Shown here: positions 37,719 to 48,896 of the stretch, in pieces
Layout: every line of letters begins with the position of its first letter
Numbering within the stretch: the stretch's first letter is position 1
Position numbers and translations under genes: made by a program
The notes under the pieces: generated by a model
The model's database searches: none
What the model was told of the DNA's origin: nothing
The model's input: only the letters and a program-made list of their open reading frames with translations
Assembly: GCA_009733575.1 (NCBI GenBank)
Contig: ML769387.1
Coordinates: 532,989 to 596,988 of the forward strand
Reading direction: 5' to 3'
Source of the DNA: Gymnopus androsaceus JB14
Lineage: Eukaryota > Basidiomycota > Agaricomycetes > Agaricales > Omphalotaceae
Length of the DNA stretch: 64,000 nt

Positions 37719-39424
37719 TGTCTCCAATCCGAATACTCATCCAATTCCAAAATCCTAATCCCAATCAAAGCTCTATACGCATATACGCCTATTTCCAGAT
37801 ACGACTTTCGTTCAAAGTGAAAAGATTCGAGATTCAACGATTCAACGGGATAGCTGCCTAAGAAATGGAGATGTGGAAGAAGAGAAAGTGGTTCACGACG
37901 GAGTTTATTGCCCATGTCACTCACTGACATAATTGCACAAATTTCGATTCATTCAAAACGATAAGCGCTTAGCGCGCGCCTGATTCCGACATCGCATTCC
38001 ATTCATGTCCATCATTCATGCTTTTTCTTCATCTCGACTCCCGAGCTCAGCCTTGCGTGGCGAGAAGGACGGAGCAAGGAAAGCTGAAGATTCAAATGCT
38101 TCCAATTAGGTACGCATTCCGGACACATTCAAGCAGTTATTTCGAAATTCTGGGCCTATCAAGTTTTTGTTACAGTCTTTGTTGCTCTGTTACCAATGCC
38201 ACTCTAGCTATAGAGAGTGACAGTGAGATTATTTCGACGTGTCCACTGTCTGAGCCTCTCGGCTCTGCAACAAATCGACATCGGAATGGATTAACTATGA
38301 CACGGAAACGAGCGCCTGCCATTCATCGCATCCATCATTCATGCTTTTCCTTCCATCCCGACTCCCGTGCTCTGACTTGAAGAGGTAGTTAGGGTCGCGG
38401 AAGGAGGGCAACACAAGTCAAGCGAGAGTGCGGATGGATGGATGGCCGTGGCGAGCCACCAGAGGGGACACGAGAGAGGGAAGTATGTAGGTACGGAACT
38501 TTGGAAAGCATTTATTTGAGCCTAACATCCAGATTCAAGGTCTAGTGTTAATGTTATCGAAGCATTCAAGCGGGTTCGAGTCGGCACGTGTTATGTGGTG
38601 CAGTGTCCATATGTTTCACCAATCACCTGGTCCTGCACTGGTCCTGCTCTCCAAGGAAGGAATCGGCAAAGTCGCTGGAATTGCACAGCGCACTTTCTTT
38701 GAATACCGGTTGCTGAGTCTGGATTTGGGTCTCGACCCTCGGAGGCGTTCAAACTTCACCTCGATCGAATCATTTTTCATACACCCTAGACCAGATCCCT
38801 TGTACAGAAGTGTAGTCGTCATCGCTATAGTGGAGGTCGCCTCAGGGTAGCCGTGGCGAGACTAGTACTATTCCCAAGTTTTTGGCATCCGACTGTCCGA
38901 CGTCCATCCAACTCTCAAGTTATTTCTAGATTCCTTCACGCCATTAATCGCTTGTTATGATGGGGATCAAGCTTACTTACCCTCTACGAAGAATAGAATG
39001 TACGGATTCGTCGGGACGATTTGGGGGCTGTTCAAGTAGGCTTTCAAACGAAACCGCGTTCAGGCAGGACTTTGGTTCCCCTTGCTCTGGATTACGATAT
39101 GGTTGCTCTGCACTCAGGTAGTACTGGCTGCGTCTGACTCTTCATCGTCTAAGATCTCCCCGAATCCGTATAAACATCCATTTGAAATGCCTATACACAC
39201 ATACGTCTTCAAGCTTCAGACCCAGATACGATTTACTTCCTAGCTCGCGAGAAGATTTAAGAGAAGAAGTGGTTCACGCTAAGGTGCGCGCGAGCTGGCA
39301 GATAGCTGCACTCATAGATTATACATACACTGATACAGCGCATGTCGGAATTTCATCGGCCGCCACAGTATATCGATCGAGTGAGCATGAAGAGGAGGTG
39401 AGGCTGTGTTTGTCTCTTCTGCTA
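37719..39424. other. Intergenic with internal duplications
   Basis: No gene supported. About 60 bp around 38005-38065 (ATCATTCATGCTTTTTCTTC) recur at 38325-38380. A stretch at about 39110-39240 resembles the 5' region of the mucin-like gene (about 37690-37805), and 38150-38540 resembles 40490-40920. Confidence 0.5.
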
Positions 39425-40459
39425 ATGTCCTCACCTCTAGATTCGTCTCTTACCTCTAAGCAAGCGGAAATTGTCACATTGTGCGATAATGACGTTCAGA
39501 TAGCCCTCAAGAACTACTCTATCCCTCGTGTCCTCTTCTTTCAAACATGCGTTGTCAAGTTCAACACCGACGCGGACCTCCTTAACGAGGGTGATACACA
39601 GGCTTTCGAGTCTACGAAGAGTTCAAGAAGAGCCTTCCAAACGCACCGCGCGTCCCAGAGGTTTATGAATGCTTCTCTTGGAACGGTATCCATTACCTTG
39701 TCATGGAAAAAATTGACCTTCCCACTGTCGAAACCTGGATCAGCGACTCGGACGCCTGCAATGAGGCTGAGGAGCAGTCCCGCTTCGACATGGCCTGTAA
39801 GGCAGTAGCCAACGTCCCTCCGATATCTCTTCACTCTCTTCCCTCCTGTCGGCGCCGAGATTGGTCTCATCGAAGGCAAGTACGCCCAGACCCAAAGTGA
39901 GCGTGTTCGTGCGAGAAGCGGCCGCGCTTGTCATCGGTTCTTTGGCAACTTGAATGCACCGTTTCGCTACACTGGCGCGCTTGCCTTACAGAGACATATA
40001 AACAAGGTATGTCTGCGAATGGCTTGTATCTTATCAAGTACTGACTACCACAGGCTCTTGATTGCCGTCCTTCGAGGTGCCCCGCCGCTAGTGCTCAATA
40101 TAGCGCACGAGCCGCTGGTGATGGTTCAAGGCGACATCAACCCACGCAACTTCCTCATCGACCCCGAGACGTTGCATGTCACCATCATCGATTTCGGTTG
40201 TATCAGTATCCTACCGCGTTCGTTTGTCAGCTTCACGTTACATGCGACCAGAGACAATTTTATCAACGGTATCGCCAAGTCTTTGGGCTGGGAACGGTCT
40301 GAGAACTTGGAGGCACTGGTAGCGGCTACAGGGATATATGCACAAATGGCGGGCAAGCGTTTTGGTAAGGCGAACTTTTGCTTAATGTTGGACTGCGAAC
40401 TAATGATGGGTATAGGCTTGGACGAGAGGGGTCTCCCGGTGCATGTGCAGAAGGCTTAG
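39425..40459 (+). pseudogene. Fungal kinase-fold (APH-like) protein, frameshifted
   Basis: The order of blocks is that of the aminoglycoside-phosphotransferase-like kinases common in fungi: VVKFNTDADLLNEGDTQA, then one base out of frame FRVYEEFKKSLPNAPRVPEVYE and GIHYLVMEKIDLPTVETWI. After AVAN another shift gives LRYLFTLFPPVGAEIGLIEG and FFGNLNAPFRYTGALALQRHINK. After an intron and one more shift comes the catalytic loop LVMVQGDINPRNFLID and the metal-binding IIDFGCISILP. The catalytic Asp, Asn and DFG are present, but at least three frameshifts break the gene. Decay is likelier than sequencing error, given its repeat-rich surroundings. Confidence 0.7.
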
Positions 40460-41463
40460 AATCGCCGGCAGGGAAGCGTTGTTGGTCTGCTATGGCCCAC
40501 TCCTGTCACTCAAACAACATTTGAGTTGCAGCATCCATCTGTTGTACATCAGGCCTCTCGGCTCTAAAAAAAATTGACATTGGAATGCTCTGCAATAAGT
40601 TGCATCCATCGAATATTTCACCCAACATGTTGCTCTCCCTGTACACCCTGGACGAGATCTCTCCTTTCCCGCCCAGCTTTAACCTTATAATGTTTACTAT
40701 AGCCTATACGTTAGTTCAAGTATGTATCCGAAATAATCTTGCAATTGCCAATTCTCTCTTTCTTCATCCCGCAAGTTCTTATGAGCTTATAAGCCTTGCA
40801 GAGGTGTATAAGCCGTAGTTGATCTCGCTTCGTGAAGGGTGGATGGATGTGGATGGCCGTGTACAGAGCGAAGGGAGGAAGGTATAGAAGCGGAAGATTA
40901 AGCTAATGGTACGGACTCGGAAACGAGTTATTTCAACTACTGACACTCCAAGTCTTCGATGCTCTGTTACAACTCACTCTACCGTGATTCAAGAGGATAC
41001 TGATCAATTAATTACTTGGGGTCAAGAACAGGCATCATCCATCTGCTTCACTCGGCTTTGGAAGGAAATGACATTGGAATTGCACTCTAGAAAAGGTAAC
41101 GCAACTCGAGTTACATCCATCGAATTTCTCATCCGAAAGGCAATCTCCCTGTGCACCCAATGGACCAGATCCATTCGAATTCCCTCCCACCTCCGATTCC
41201 GCCTTCGTAGACGTTGTATGTAGTGAAAACTATCAAGGTAAGCAGCCGTAACGAGAAAGAAGGACGTTAGCCTATTTGGGTAGGATCCAAGTTTGTTGCA
41301 TCCAGTCAATCTAGCTCTCAAGCTGTTCCAGATTCCAGATTCCTCCAGGTGTAAGTCGCACTTGCCATATGTGATTAGTGCGCGCAATTCTGCGAAGCGT
41401 TTGCTTTGAATGGCAGCGAAACCACTCTTCTTTCGTTCACCCATCTTCTGAATCAAACAATAC
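40460..41463. other. Repeat-rich intergenic
   Basis: Contains dispersed-repeat copies at about 40600-40725 and 41115-41205, and blocks near 40545 and 40965 that resemble about 38180-38290. A 175-codon minus-strand frame (41022-41549) has no family and overlaps repeats; I do not call it a gene. Confidence 0.5.
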
Positions 41464-41525
41464 ATGTCTCTCTGCTCAAGCTGCAGTAAAATCCTCTTCA
41501 ACACCGCCCAAATACCTGGCACGAA
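41425..41525 (+). repeat. Duplicate of the F-box gene 5' end, with a 44-codon upstream ORF
   Basis: The stretch CTTCTTTCGTTCACCCATC... to CAAATACCTGGC at 41425-41513 is an imperfect copy of 41658-41733, which spans the F-box start codon. The upstream copy keeps the ATG (41464) and opens a 44-codon frame (MSLCSSCSKILFNTAQIPG) ending at 41598. If transcribed with the gene it would be an upstream ORF. Confidence 0.7.
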
Positions 41526-41693
41526 ACAAAACAGTGCAGGTGGTTCCATGGAAATAGTCTCGACGCTGACCAGAATTCTCGAGAGTAAAACCCGTTAGCA
41601 GGGAGCCATACCCATTTTTAGCTCGTGTTACTTAACCAAAGATATATACCTCGGATCTTCTTTCGTTCACCCATCATCTGAATCAAAGAATAC

Positions 41694-43346
41694 ATGTCTT
41701 TCTGCTCAAACTTCACCACTCAAATACCTGGCGATTCTTCCCTGATACTCGAAAAACTACGGTGGGAATCCGGTCCTGCCTCGATTCCGAGCCCCGAGGA
41801 CGTCCTCCCGATTCTCCAGCGCACACAGCGGGAGCTCGAGGACTGCCAAAACCAGATTAGAATCCTAGAATTGCGGAGGGAGAGCCTGCAGAACTATATA
41901 GACCAACTTCAGGCTCTGCTTTCACCTTTCCGTAAGGTCCCCGACGAAATTTTGCAGCGCATCTTGGATGACTGCTGCGACGTGAATCACTTTACTGTGC
42001 GCGATCCGGCAGGTCGTTCCCGTGTTAAGAGGCATATGCCTGCATTGGCTCTTACTAGCGTTTGTTCGCGGTGGCGAAGGAACGGGCTGGAGATGCCTGG
42101 AATATGGTCGAGGATATTGTTGGCGTACGAAGCGAAGGGACAGAATGACCAGGATACGAGCTTCCTCTTCACGCTAGATATCTTTCTCAATCGGTCCCTA
42201 CAACATCCGCTGACTGTTACAATCGATTTGGCTAAGGGCTTTTGCCCTCAAACCAAAAAAGGCAGTCAGCACCCCGGTCTAACTCTTCTAATCAACCATA
42301 CGCATCGCTGGCGTAGCTTCACCTATCGATCTGACAGCTTCCGCGCCAGCCTTCCCTTGCTGCTTTCCAATCAAGATCCAGCTCTTAAACCACCCCATTT
42401 CCCTCTCCTTGAAGATCTGAACATGGAGGGGCTGGACGAAGAAGATCTCGAAATCATTGCTCGCAATGCACCAAATTTGAATAACTTGTGCATCCCCATT
42501 ATTCCCAATGGCCCCTCTCATCCAGCTGCCACTCCTCTCTTCCTGCAGCTCTTGCATTTGGAATTCCACCATCCCTACAGTTATGAAATCCAAACACTAA
42601 TTGACTATAGGCATCGTCTTGTGTCATTAAAGACAGATGAATCAGTGCAGGGTAGACTCAGTGCCACAGAAGCTTCTGCCACAGTTTGCGACACCATAGA
42701 TACCCTGACACTCTGTCACGACCCTATATCGAGAAAGCATTCCATCCTGCTATATCTCACGCTCCCCTCGCTGAAGGCCATCCATCTTGAACGGGATGTT
42801 TATCTCGAACAGAAGAACTATAAACCCCCCATACGCCAATCTGAATGGGGGAACTTTGATATATTCGTGGCCTTCCTGTCACGCTCATCCCCACCATTAA
42901 CAACTTTATACATTGAAAGTTTGGCACTCATTGACTTAAAGCTTCTCGATCTTCTCGCTCGTATTCCGACATTACTGGACCTTCGCATTGATGACAACCA
43001 TGTCATTCCAGAATATAGTCCTATAACCGGTCGATTTATTGACAGTCTTCAGGTCTGTGACGCCAACACCATCCTCCCGAAATTACATTCTCTAAAGCTG
43101 AACGTTGGCGTGAGCACCTTCAATGACGCGTCAGTTGTGAATATGATTCGCTCTCGGTGGACTCCTAGCAATATTCATGGTCTTGGGCAGACGGAAGATC
43201 AGGTGGACTGTCTACGGGAGTTCACTATCATCTTTCGAAATCGGGAAGAGATACCGCATGTGTATCAGGCCTTGGAGGATATGGAGAAGAATGGTTTGAG
43301 AGCCGTTGTGCGGTGGAAGAGCGGGGGGTCAGAGTCGGAGGGATAG
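41694..43346 (+). CDS. F-box protein, basidiomycete type
   Basis: This is an intronless protein of 550 residues. Residues 38-85 form a coiled coil (LPILQRTQRELEDCQNQIRI, LQNYIDQLQALLSPFRK). The F-box follows: KVPDEILQRILDDCCD...PALALTSVCSRWRRNGLEMPGIWS. The C-terminal 400 residues are a degenerate leucine-rich region (LEDLNMEGLDEEDLEIIARN, LPSLKAIHLERDVYLE, LHSLKLNVGVS). Such proteins are thought to be substrate receptors of SCF ubiquitin ligases through Skp1; they form very large, fast-evolving families in mushrooms. The 5' end has been duplicated just upstream. Confidence 0.85.
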   Translation: MSFCSNFTTQIPGDSSLILEKLRWESGPASIPSPEDVLPILQRTQRELEDCQNQIRILELRRESLQNYIDQLQALLSPFRKVPDEILQRILDDCCDVNHFTVRDPAGRSRVKRHMPALALTSVCSRWRRNGLEMPGIWSRILLAYEAKGQNDQDTSFLFTLDIFLNRSLQHPLTVTIDLAKGFCPQTKKGSQHPGLTLLINHTHRWRSFTYRSDSFRASLPLLLSNQDPALKPPHFPLLEDLNMEGLDEEDLEIIARNAPNLNNLCIPIIPNGPSHPAATPLFLQLLHLEFHHPYSYEIQTLIDYRHRLVSLKTDESVQGRLSATEASATVCDTIDTLTLCHDPISRKHSILLYLTLPSLKAIHLERDVYLEQKNYKPPIRQSEWGNFDIFVAFLSRSSPPLTTLYIESLALIDLKLLDLLARIPTLLDLRIDDNHVIPEYSPITGRFIDSLQVCDANTILPKLHSLKLNVGVSTFNDASVVNMIRSRWTPSNIHGLGQTEDQVDCLREFTIIFRNREEIPHVYQALEDMEKNGLRAVVRWKSGGSESEG

Positions 43347-43710
43347 ATCGGGTTTTGTGATTTAGTTGATTCATCGTTCCGCTGTTGTAAATATGACCTT
43401 TCATTATAGCATACTTAACTTTCTTGTTGCACCGCCAAAAAGGCGCTAAGCACCGTAACTTAGTGCTCAGTCGACGTCCATACTATACTAAGTGTTATAG
43501 TATGGACTCGGAGTCTGACTTGAATGGATTCTCGAGACTATCGTCAGAAAGGGTTCCTGAAATTATCACTTATAGAGGGGAGAAACCGCGACGCGTCAAA
43601 AATCAATCCAAAAAATCACCCGATCGCGAAAACACAAAACAAGCGCTCGTACGCGCCGTTCCTCCTTTACTTTCATCATCACACTCTAGAGCTGCAGCGA
43701 GAACTCAGAA
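43347..43710. other. Intergenic, F-box to ferroportin
   Basis: Upstream region of the ferroportin-like gene. The inverted pair ATACTATAC / GTTATAGTAT near 43482-43504 is the only structure I note. Confidence 0.4.
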
Positions 43711-45793
43711 ATGAGTGTAGCTCTCGATCGGGAACCTCCTGCTAATGTTAACGACACTACGCCTTTATTACCTTCTTCAGAACAACCTCCGGCTGAACGC
43801 GAAAGCAATTTCGACGTTTTGGGCCTACGATGTCTTTTGATCCAGCATTTCTCTAGGTAGGTACTAGTGTTCGGCGGTGGCATTTACTATGAGCTACTAA
43901 CACGCATTCACCAATGATATCCTTTCATTCTAGTGCTTGGGGAGATAGAACCGCAGAATTCGCTTTATATCTTTATCTCATTAAACACTTTGAAGATACG
44001 CTTTTACCGTCGTCAGTATTTGGATTTGCTATGACCTGTAAGTTGCTTCTAGTTGTTTAAACAAGTGCTTATGCAATATTCCAGTGTCTGGTATCCTATG
44101 GTCTCACTGGGCTGGCACGTTAGTCGACAAATATGAGAGACTACCCCTCGTCCGATTTGGTATCCTTATTCAAAAGCTATCAGCATTGTGCGCTTACGCT
44201 TGCTGTGCTATCATGCTTGCAGACGATCCACCAAAGGAGACTCGTCCTCTTTCATCTCTACAAGGAATCAGGAGACTTTTATCGTCTCTTTCACCGGAGA
44301 ATCTGCTCTCCCAACCAACGACGAACACAGGTTTCCTCACTCCCCTTTTTATTGTGCTGGTATTCTCAGGATGTTTCCTTAACCTTTCCAACATCTGTAT
44401 CTCTATAGCCGTCGAACGTGACTGGGCAACATCAATATCCGTGTCCAATGACTCGGAGTCTGCTAGCAGTAGAAAGCTCTCAAAGCTCAACACCTACCTC
44501 CGCCAAATTAATCTCCTGTGTAAACTATGTGCACCGATATTTGTCTCATTCCTCACAGTGAAATTTGATGGCGGTAGCAGTGGCAGCAATGTATCGCTGT
44601 TTGTACTATCGCTCATATCCATTATCACGTTAGTGTTTGAGTTGTACTGGATTGGAGTTGTCTATAGACGATTTCCGCAACTGCAGTTGGAGGAGGATTC
44701 ACGGACGTCGAGGACGGGGACCGAGCAGAGTCAGTCAACGCAACAAGCAGAGGAGGAGGAGCCTTCCAGGCCCGACTCCTCAACTGCAACATCTACAAGG
44801 CTTGACAACCTATGGCGCCGCTTGATTGCTCAGGAATGGACAGAGCTAATCCGTCTTCCTGTGTTTTTCTCGTCTTTGGCGATTTCTTTACTCTATATCA
44901 CTGTTCTTTCGTAAGTACCACCCACTCCACACGTTTCCGACATCTAATTAATAACCTAGCTTCGACGGCATCATGGTCGGATATCTCAAAACCCTCTCGT
45001 TCTCAGACGACCTGATAGCTGAAATGCGTGGTCTCTGCGTTGTTACGGGGCTTGTCGGAACAGCACTTGCACTTCCGTTGGAGAATAAGATTGGAACTGT
45101 GAGAGCAGGGAACTGGAGTATCTGGTAAGTCAAATGCTTCGAAATTGTCCCTCGAGTCAAACTGGAGTACTACGTGATCTTCAATATGCTAAGAGTATTG
45201 TATTCATTGCAGGTCAATGGTCATTTCACTCGCCCCAGTCGTTTTTGCCTTCTATGCTTTCGCACCTCAGGCTCAGCTTGAATCCCCGCCTACGCCTGGC
45301 TCAAGTCATCCCGCTGTGGGCGTTGTAGGTGCAGCGTTGATTTTCGGAGGTACGCATTTGGGAAATTTCCATCCCAGTGGGATAGGATAAGTTGATATTT
45401 CATCACTACTACTCCTACTAGGCATGGCATTATCCCGTATCGGTTTATGGTCCTTTGATCTCATCCAAACGAAACAACTACAAATTGCTCTCACTAGCCA
45501 TCCCAGAAGAAATGCACTCACGGCGCTACAATATACAATGCAGAATATTGCTAGTTTGGTCAAGTAAGTCTTGGTGATCATGAAGATTCATTTATTTTGT
45601 CGACCTTCCATCCTTATTTTCAAATTTTAACAGATTCACATTAACCATGATCTTCTGGCGACCTTCACAGTTCCGGTGGGCTGCAACCACTTCGTTCGCA
45701 AGTGTTTTCACGGGGGCCCTCATGTATATGGTCTATGTGAAGAACACCAGAGGGCATATTGTGCATTTGGATTGGATTAAAAAGATTTTGTAG
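43711..45793 (+). CDS. Ferroportin (SLC40A1 / IREG) family iron exporter
   Basis: Multi-pass transporter. It starts MSVALDREPPANVNDTTPLLPSS; after the first intron comes SAWGDRTAEFALYLYLIKHF, equivalent to the WGDR motif of ferroportin helix 1. SGILWSHWAGTLVDKYERL, LNLSNICISIAVERDWA and NTYLRQINLLCKLCAPIFVSFL follow. A long Ser/Gln/Glu-rich cytoplasmic loop (SRTGTEQSQSTQQAEEEEP) separates the halves, then FDGIMVGYLKTLSFSDDLIAEMRG and NALTALQYTMQNIASLVKFTL. It ends HLDWIKKIL. Seven or so exons, all in frame. The family moves Fe2+ out of the cytosol; whether this fungal member sits in the plasma or a vacuolar membrane is unknown. Confidence 0.88.
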
Positions 45794-46270
45794 TCAAACG
45801 GTTGGCATATACTGTACTAAGGAGTTTGAGGTTCTATTACTCTTCCCGATGGACGTACGATACGAGACGAATAGAATCCTTCCTTTCGATCTTTCGCTTT
45901 GGGTTCAGCTCTAGTGAGGAAGAGTCCCTGCCACATCCCATCTCATCCATCTTCCAGGTAATATTTTTTTCAGTTGCTCCCTTGCCCCTTCATTCCTCTC
46001 GCACTCTCTTTCCTATCTATCCCTGAATATGTACGTCCAGTGTCGGATCTTTCCGTTCCCTTCATCCAATCGTCCCACTTCACTAAAAAGTGATCACATC
46101 CATCCTCCTTCTCCTCCCTAGTGCTCCTTCCCCTCTGCCCGTAGCACATCTATCATTCTCGTTGTTTATCTTATTCTGGTCACATAAGAGGAGTAGAGAG
46201 AGTACTGGATGGGAACGGACAGTGAATCTGTCCCTCCTACATCCATGCAAGAGCGGACATCAGCATTTGT
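45794..46270. other. Convergent 3' region
   Basis: Between the stop codons of the ferroportin-like and PXA genes. Pyrimidine-rich, no coding signal. Confidence 0.45.
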
Positions 46271-47982
46271 TTACCCTGTCCCGTCAAACAGTTCCGGAAA
46301 CAGCACGCCTAGGATTCGATCTAGAAGTATCATGATGAGATGGACGTTGCATTCCCGACTTTCTAGAGGTTCCAACGCCGCTGATATAGTGTCAGAGGGA
46401 TGAGGACCAAGAAGGAGAGGAGCTAGCGCTGTTGGATTGGTTGGGGAATTAATGAGCTAGACGGAGACCGCAAGTATAAAAATGCAAGTACTTACCATAC
46501 CCATCCAGAAAATTAACCAGCCTCCGCCTCGTCTCAGCCTGTTCCTCCGGTGTTGGATCTATCGGCGGCGGAGCAGGATACCCATTAGGAAATAATGTAC
46601 GTTTAGCACTACGAGTGATAGTTTGTATTAGGGAGGCGGACATTATACGGGTTAAAAGATATGGTAGAAATCTAATCATTCGAAGGTTGAATACTTATCC
46701 CGCAAGCAGATGAAAGAAAAAAGACGCACTTGTCAAACCATCTACCAGCAACACCTTGACTAGCCACCATTCCAGCAGTGCTCATGATCGTGCTGCTGGC
46801 GAAACGAGAATCGGTAGTAAACACTTCGGTCAGCATGAGTAGAGGGTAGGTGGCCAAGTCATGGAGCAAGTTTAGTTGGTCCGAGGAGTCGGTGGACGCG
46901 AATGGTATATGTTCAGGAGAATTGGAGGAAGATGATATCGAATGTTTAGGGGAGGGTGTGGAGCGCTCGGAAGGTGTTTGTGAGACTGATAGAGGGTCAA
47001 TGTCGAACGGGAAAGGAGGTAGCGACGAAGATGCTTCCTGCGGATGTGCTGGTGGTGGCGTAGGAGCAGCAGATTCAGAGATATCGGAATGCTGGTTAAC
47101 CTCCTTGATAGTGACGACTGCCTGCCTGTAAGCATGTGCCAGAGCAAGACAGAACCCAGAAATTGATTGAATTAAGGTCAAGATGGCTATGAGGGCTGAA
47201 TGCAAGGAGAATCCGTTCTGATGTGGTTTAGTATCCTTGGATTTCGTGGATGGAATATTCATCATCAGTTGGTCCAATATCAACTTCTCTATAAACCACG
47301 GCTGGGTGATCTTTCCCAAAATGTCCTTTGCAACTATTTTGACAATAATCTCGCGGACAATCACACGTTCTGCTTCGGGATCCCAGTCCTGCTTTGGTAA
47401 ACAGGTCTTTAAGATGTGATCGACCAAGAAACGGACGTAGTCCAAGTCGATTTCGCCTCCTGGTTTGACTGCGATGTGCGATTGACTCGCATGAAATAAA
47501 ATAGGAAGGGAAAGGGCTCCTCCGGCTGCGTATGAAGAGTTCAACTTACTCTGAGCAGTCCGAAAGTCATGATAGTGTTGTGTAATGATAAGAGGAATAT
47601 CTTTGAACGCCAATTCTGCCACATCTCCCCTCTTCTGGGCCTGAGCTAGTCGTTCCTCAAAGGTGCGGAAGACTTGAGTAAGAATTTCGGTGATTATGGG
47701 AAGAAACTCCTTGTCGTATCGAGTAATTTTTGTCCACCAAGGTTGCACGAATGCACGCAGGGCGAGAGCAATAACATCGTATAACTCCGCGTCAAGTTCT
47801 GGAGGGACAGTGGTGAGAAATAATGGTGGAAAGTCAAAGGAAGAAGCGGGAGCTGTGGGGAAGAGAAGTCTTTTGGCTAATGGTACAGATTTGTTGGCAG
47901 CATAATTCGTCGCGTGACTCGAGTTGCTATTCGAGGCCATGGAAGGAGCAGCATTACGAGACATAAAAGAAGGATGCGACAA
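46271..47982 (-). CDS. PXA-domain protein
   Basis: The first exon starts MSHPSFMSRNAAPSMASNSN (an in-frame ATG six codons on is possible). The PXA domain runs from about residue 65 to 260: LDAELYDVIALALRAFVQPWWTKIT, LPIITEILTQVFRTFEERL, DIPLIITQHYHDFRTAQ and DHILKTCLPKQDWDPEAERVIVREI. A hydrophobic segment (HSALIAILTLIQSISGFCLALA) and a Ser/Pro-rich spacer follow. Later exons give LPYLLTRIMSASLIQTITRS, RRRLVNFLDGY and a C-terminus in an exon at about 46413-46271 (ALAPLLLGPHPSDTISAALE...FPELFDGTG). PXA domains occur in sorting nexins and ER-organelle contact proteins; no PX domain is seen here. Confidence 0.8.
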
Positions 47983-48141
47983 TCGTGGCAGGTTGGAATG
48001 ATATGGTTGGAATAGGTTGGAATGATATGGTCGGAAGTAAGAGTGTAAGCGCCCAGTTCAAAGTGAGCGCTAATTCAAAAAGTCATCCGCATTTTCATGA
48101 TTAGGAGCACACCATTTTAAGATGCATCCTGACCCCTTATC

Positions 48142-48601
48142 CTACCAACCCCAATCTCTCCGGCCCATGCTGAACGAAATGCGGTCGATAATAGATATGA
48201 GAGCCGAAGTCTTGGTGATCGAGGAAAGGAAGACATAGGGCCTCCCACAACCTGACAATCTCATATCTATATCCAATCATGTATGATCCCGCCTTCTCTT
48301 CCCCTCGTGTCGCCCCTTCTTCGAGTTTAATCCTCAATTCAACATTCAACACTTCACATACCTGCCCGAAGTCTCAGTTCAGTGCAGTATTTTTCCCTTG
48401 GTCCTTGTTCTTTCAAAAGACATATACAGATTTGGATTGACTCTGGTAATTCATTTTGTTCTAATTCGAGAACGCTGTGTATGAGTTTATTGTTGACGAT
48501 CAGGATTAAATAAGTACGTACCCGAAACTGCCCAGTACACTGGCACCCTCGTGTTAGTCCCAAGGTTTTTTCATCTATGTTTATACGACTAGTCGCACTA
48601 T
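48142..48601 (-). CDS. Unrecognised possible small gene
   Basis: A first block MHSATSRINIDEKTLGLTRG is followed by a candidate intron (GTACGTAC donor at about 48521), then ELPESIQICICLLKEQG and, after another frame change, YEIVRLWEALCLPFLDHQDFGSHIYYRPHF ending GLVG. The residue patterns look coding, but one junction does not keep frame with standard sites. I know no matching family; a decayed fragment is possible. Confidence 0.3.
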
Positions 48602-48896
48602 GCACCTTCGTTGGCTACTATGTCCATTGCTCAACATTTCAATGGCCCAACCCTTGCTGAGTTATTTGTATCACCAAACGAGGATGAACAGAACTTTTCT
48701 TCGACACACTGCAGATAAAATTGACCAGCTACACAGGCCCCATGATCTTTGTTGTGCTTCGACTGCTACACTCTTTTTCCCTGCTACGATTTGACTCTTA
48801 TCAAACATACTATAAGTAGGCTCAGCCAAGTGGGAGTTGATAATATTGACGAGCACACTTACGTCTACAACAGTCTGCTGTTCCGTATCTCTAGAA
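48602..48896. other. Intergenic downstream of the dehydrogenase
   Basis: No supported coding sequence. Confidence 0.4.

Noticed and set aside
41022..41549. 175-codon minus-strand frame
   Set aside because: It overlaps dispersed repeats and the duplicated F-box 5' end, has no family and no splice context.
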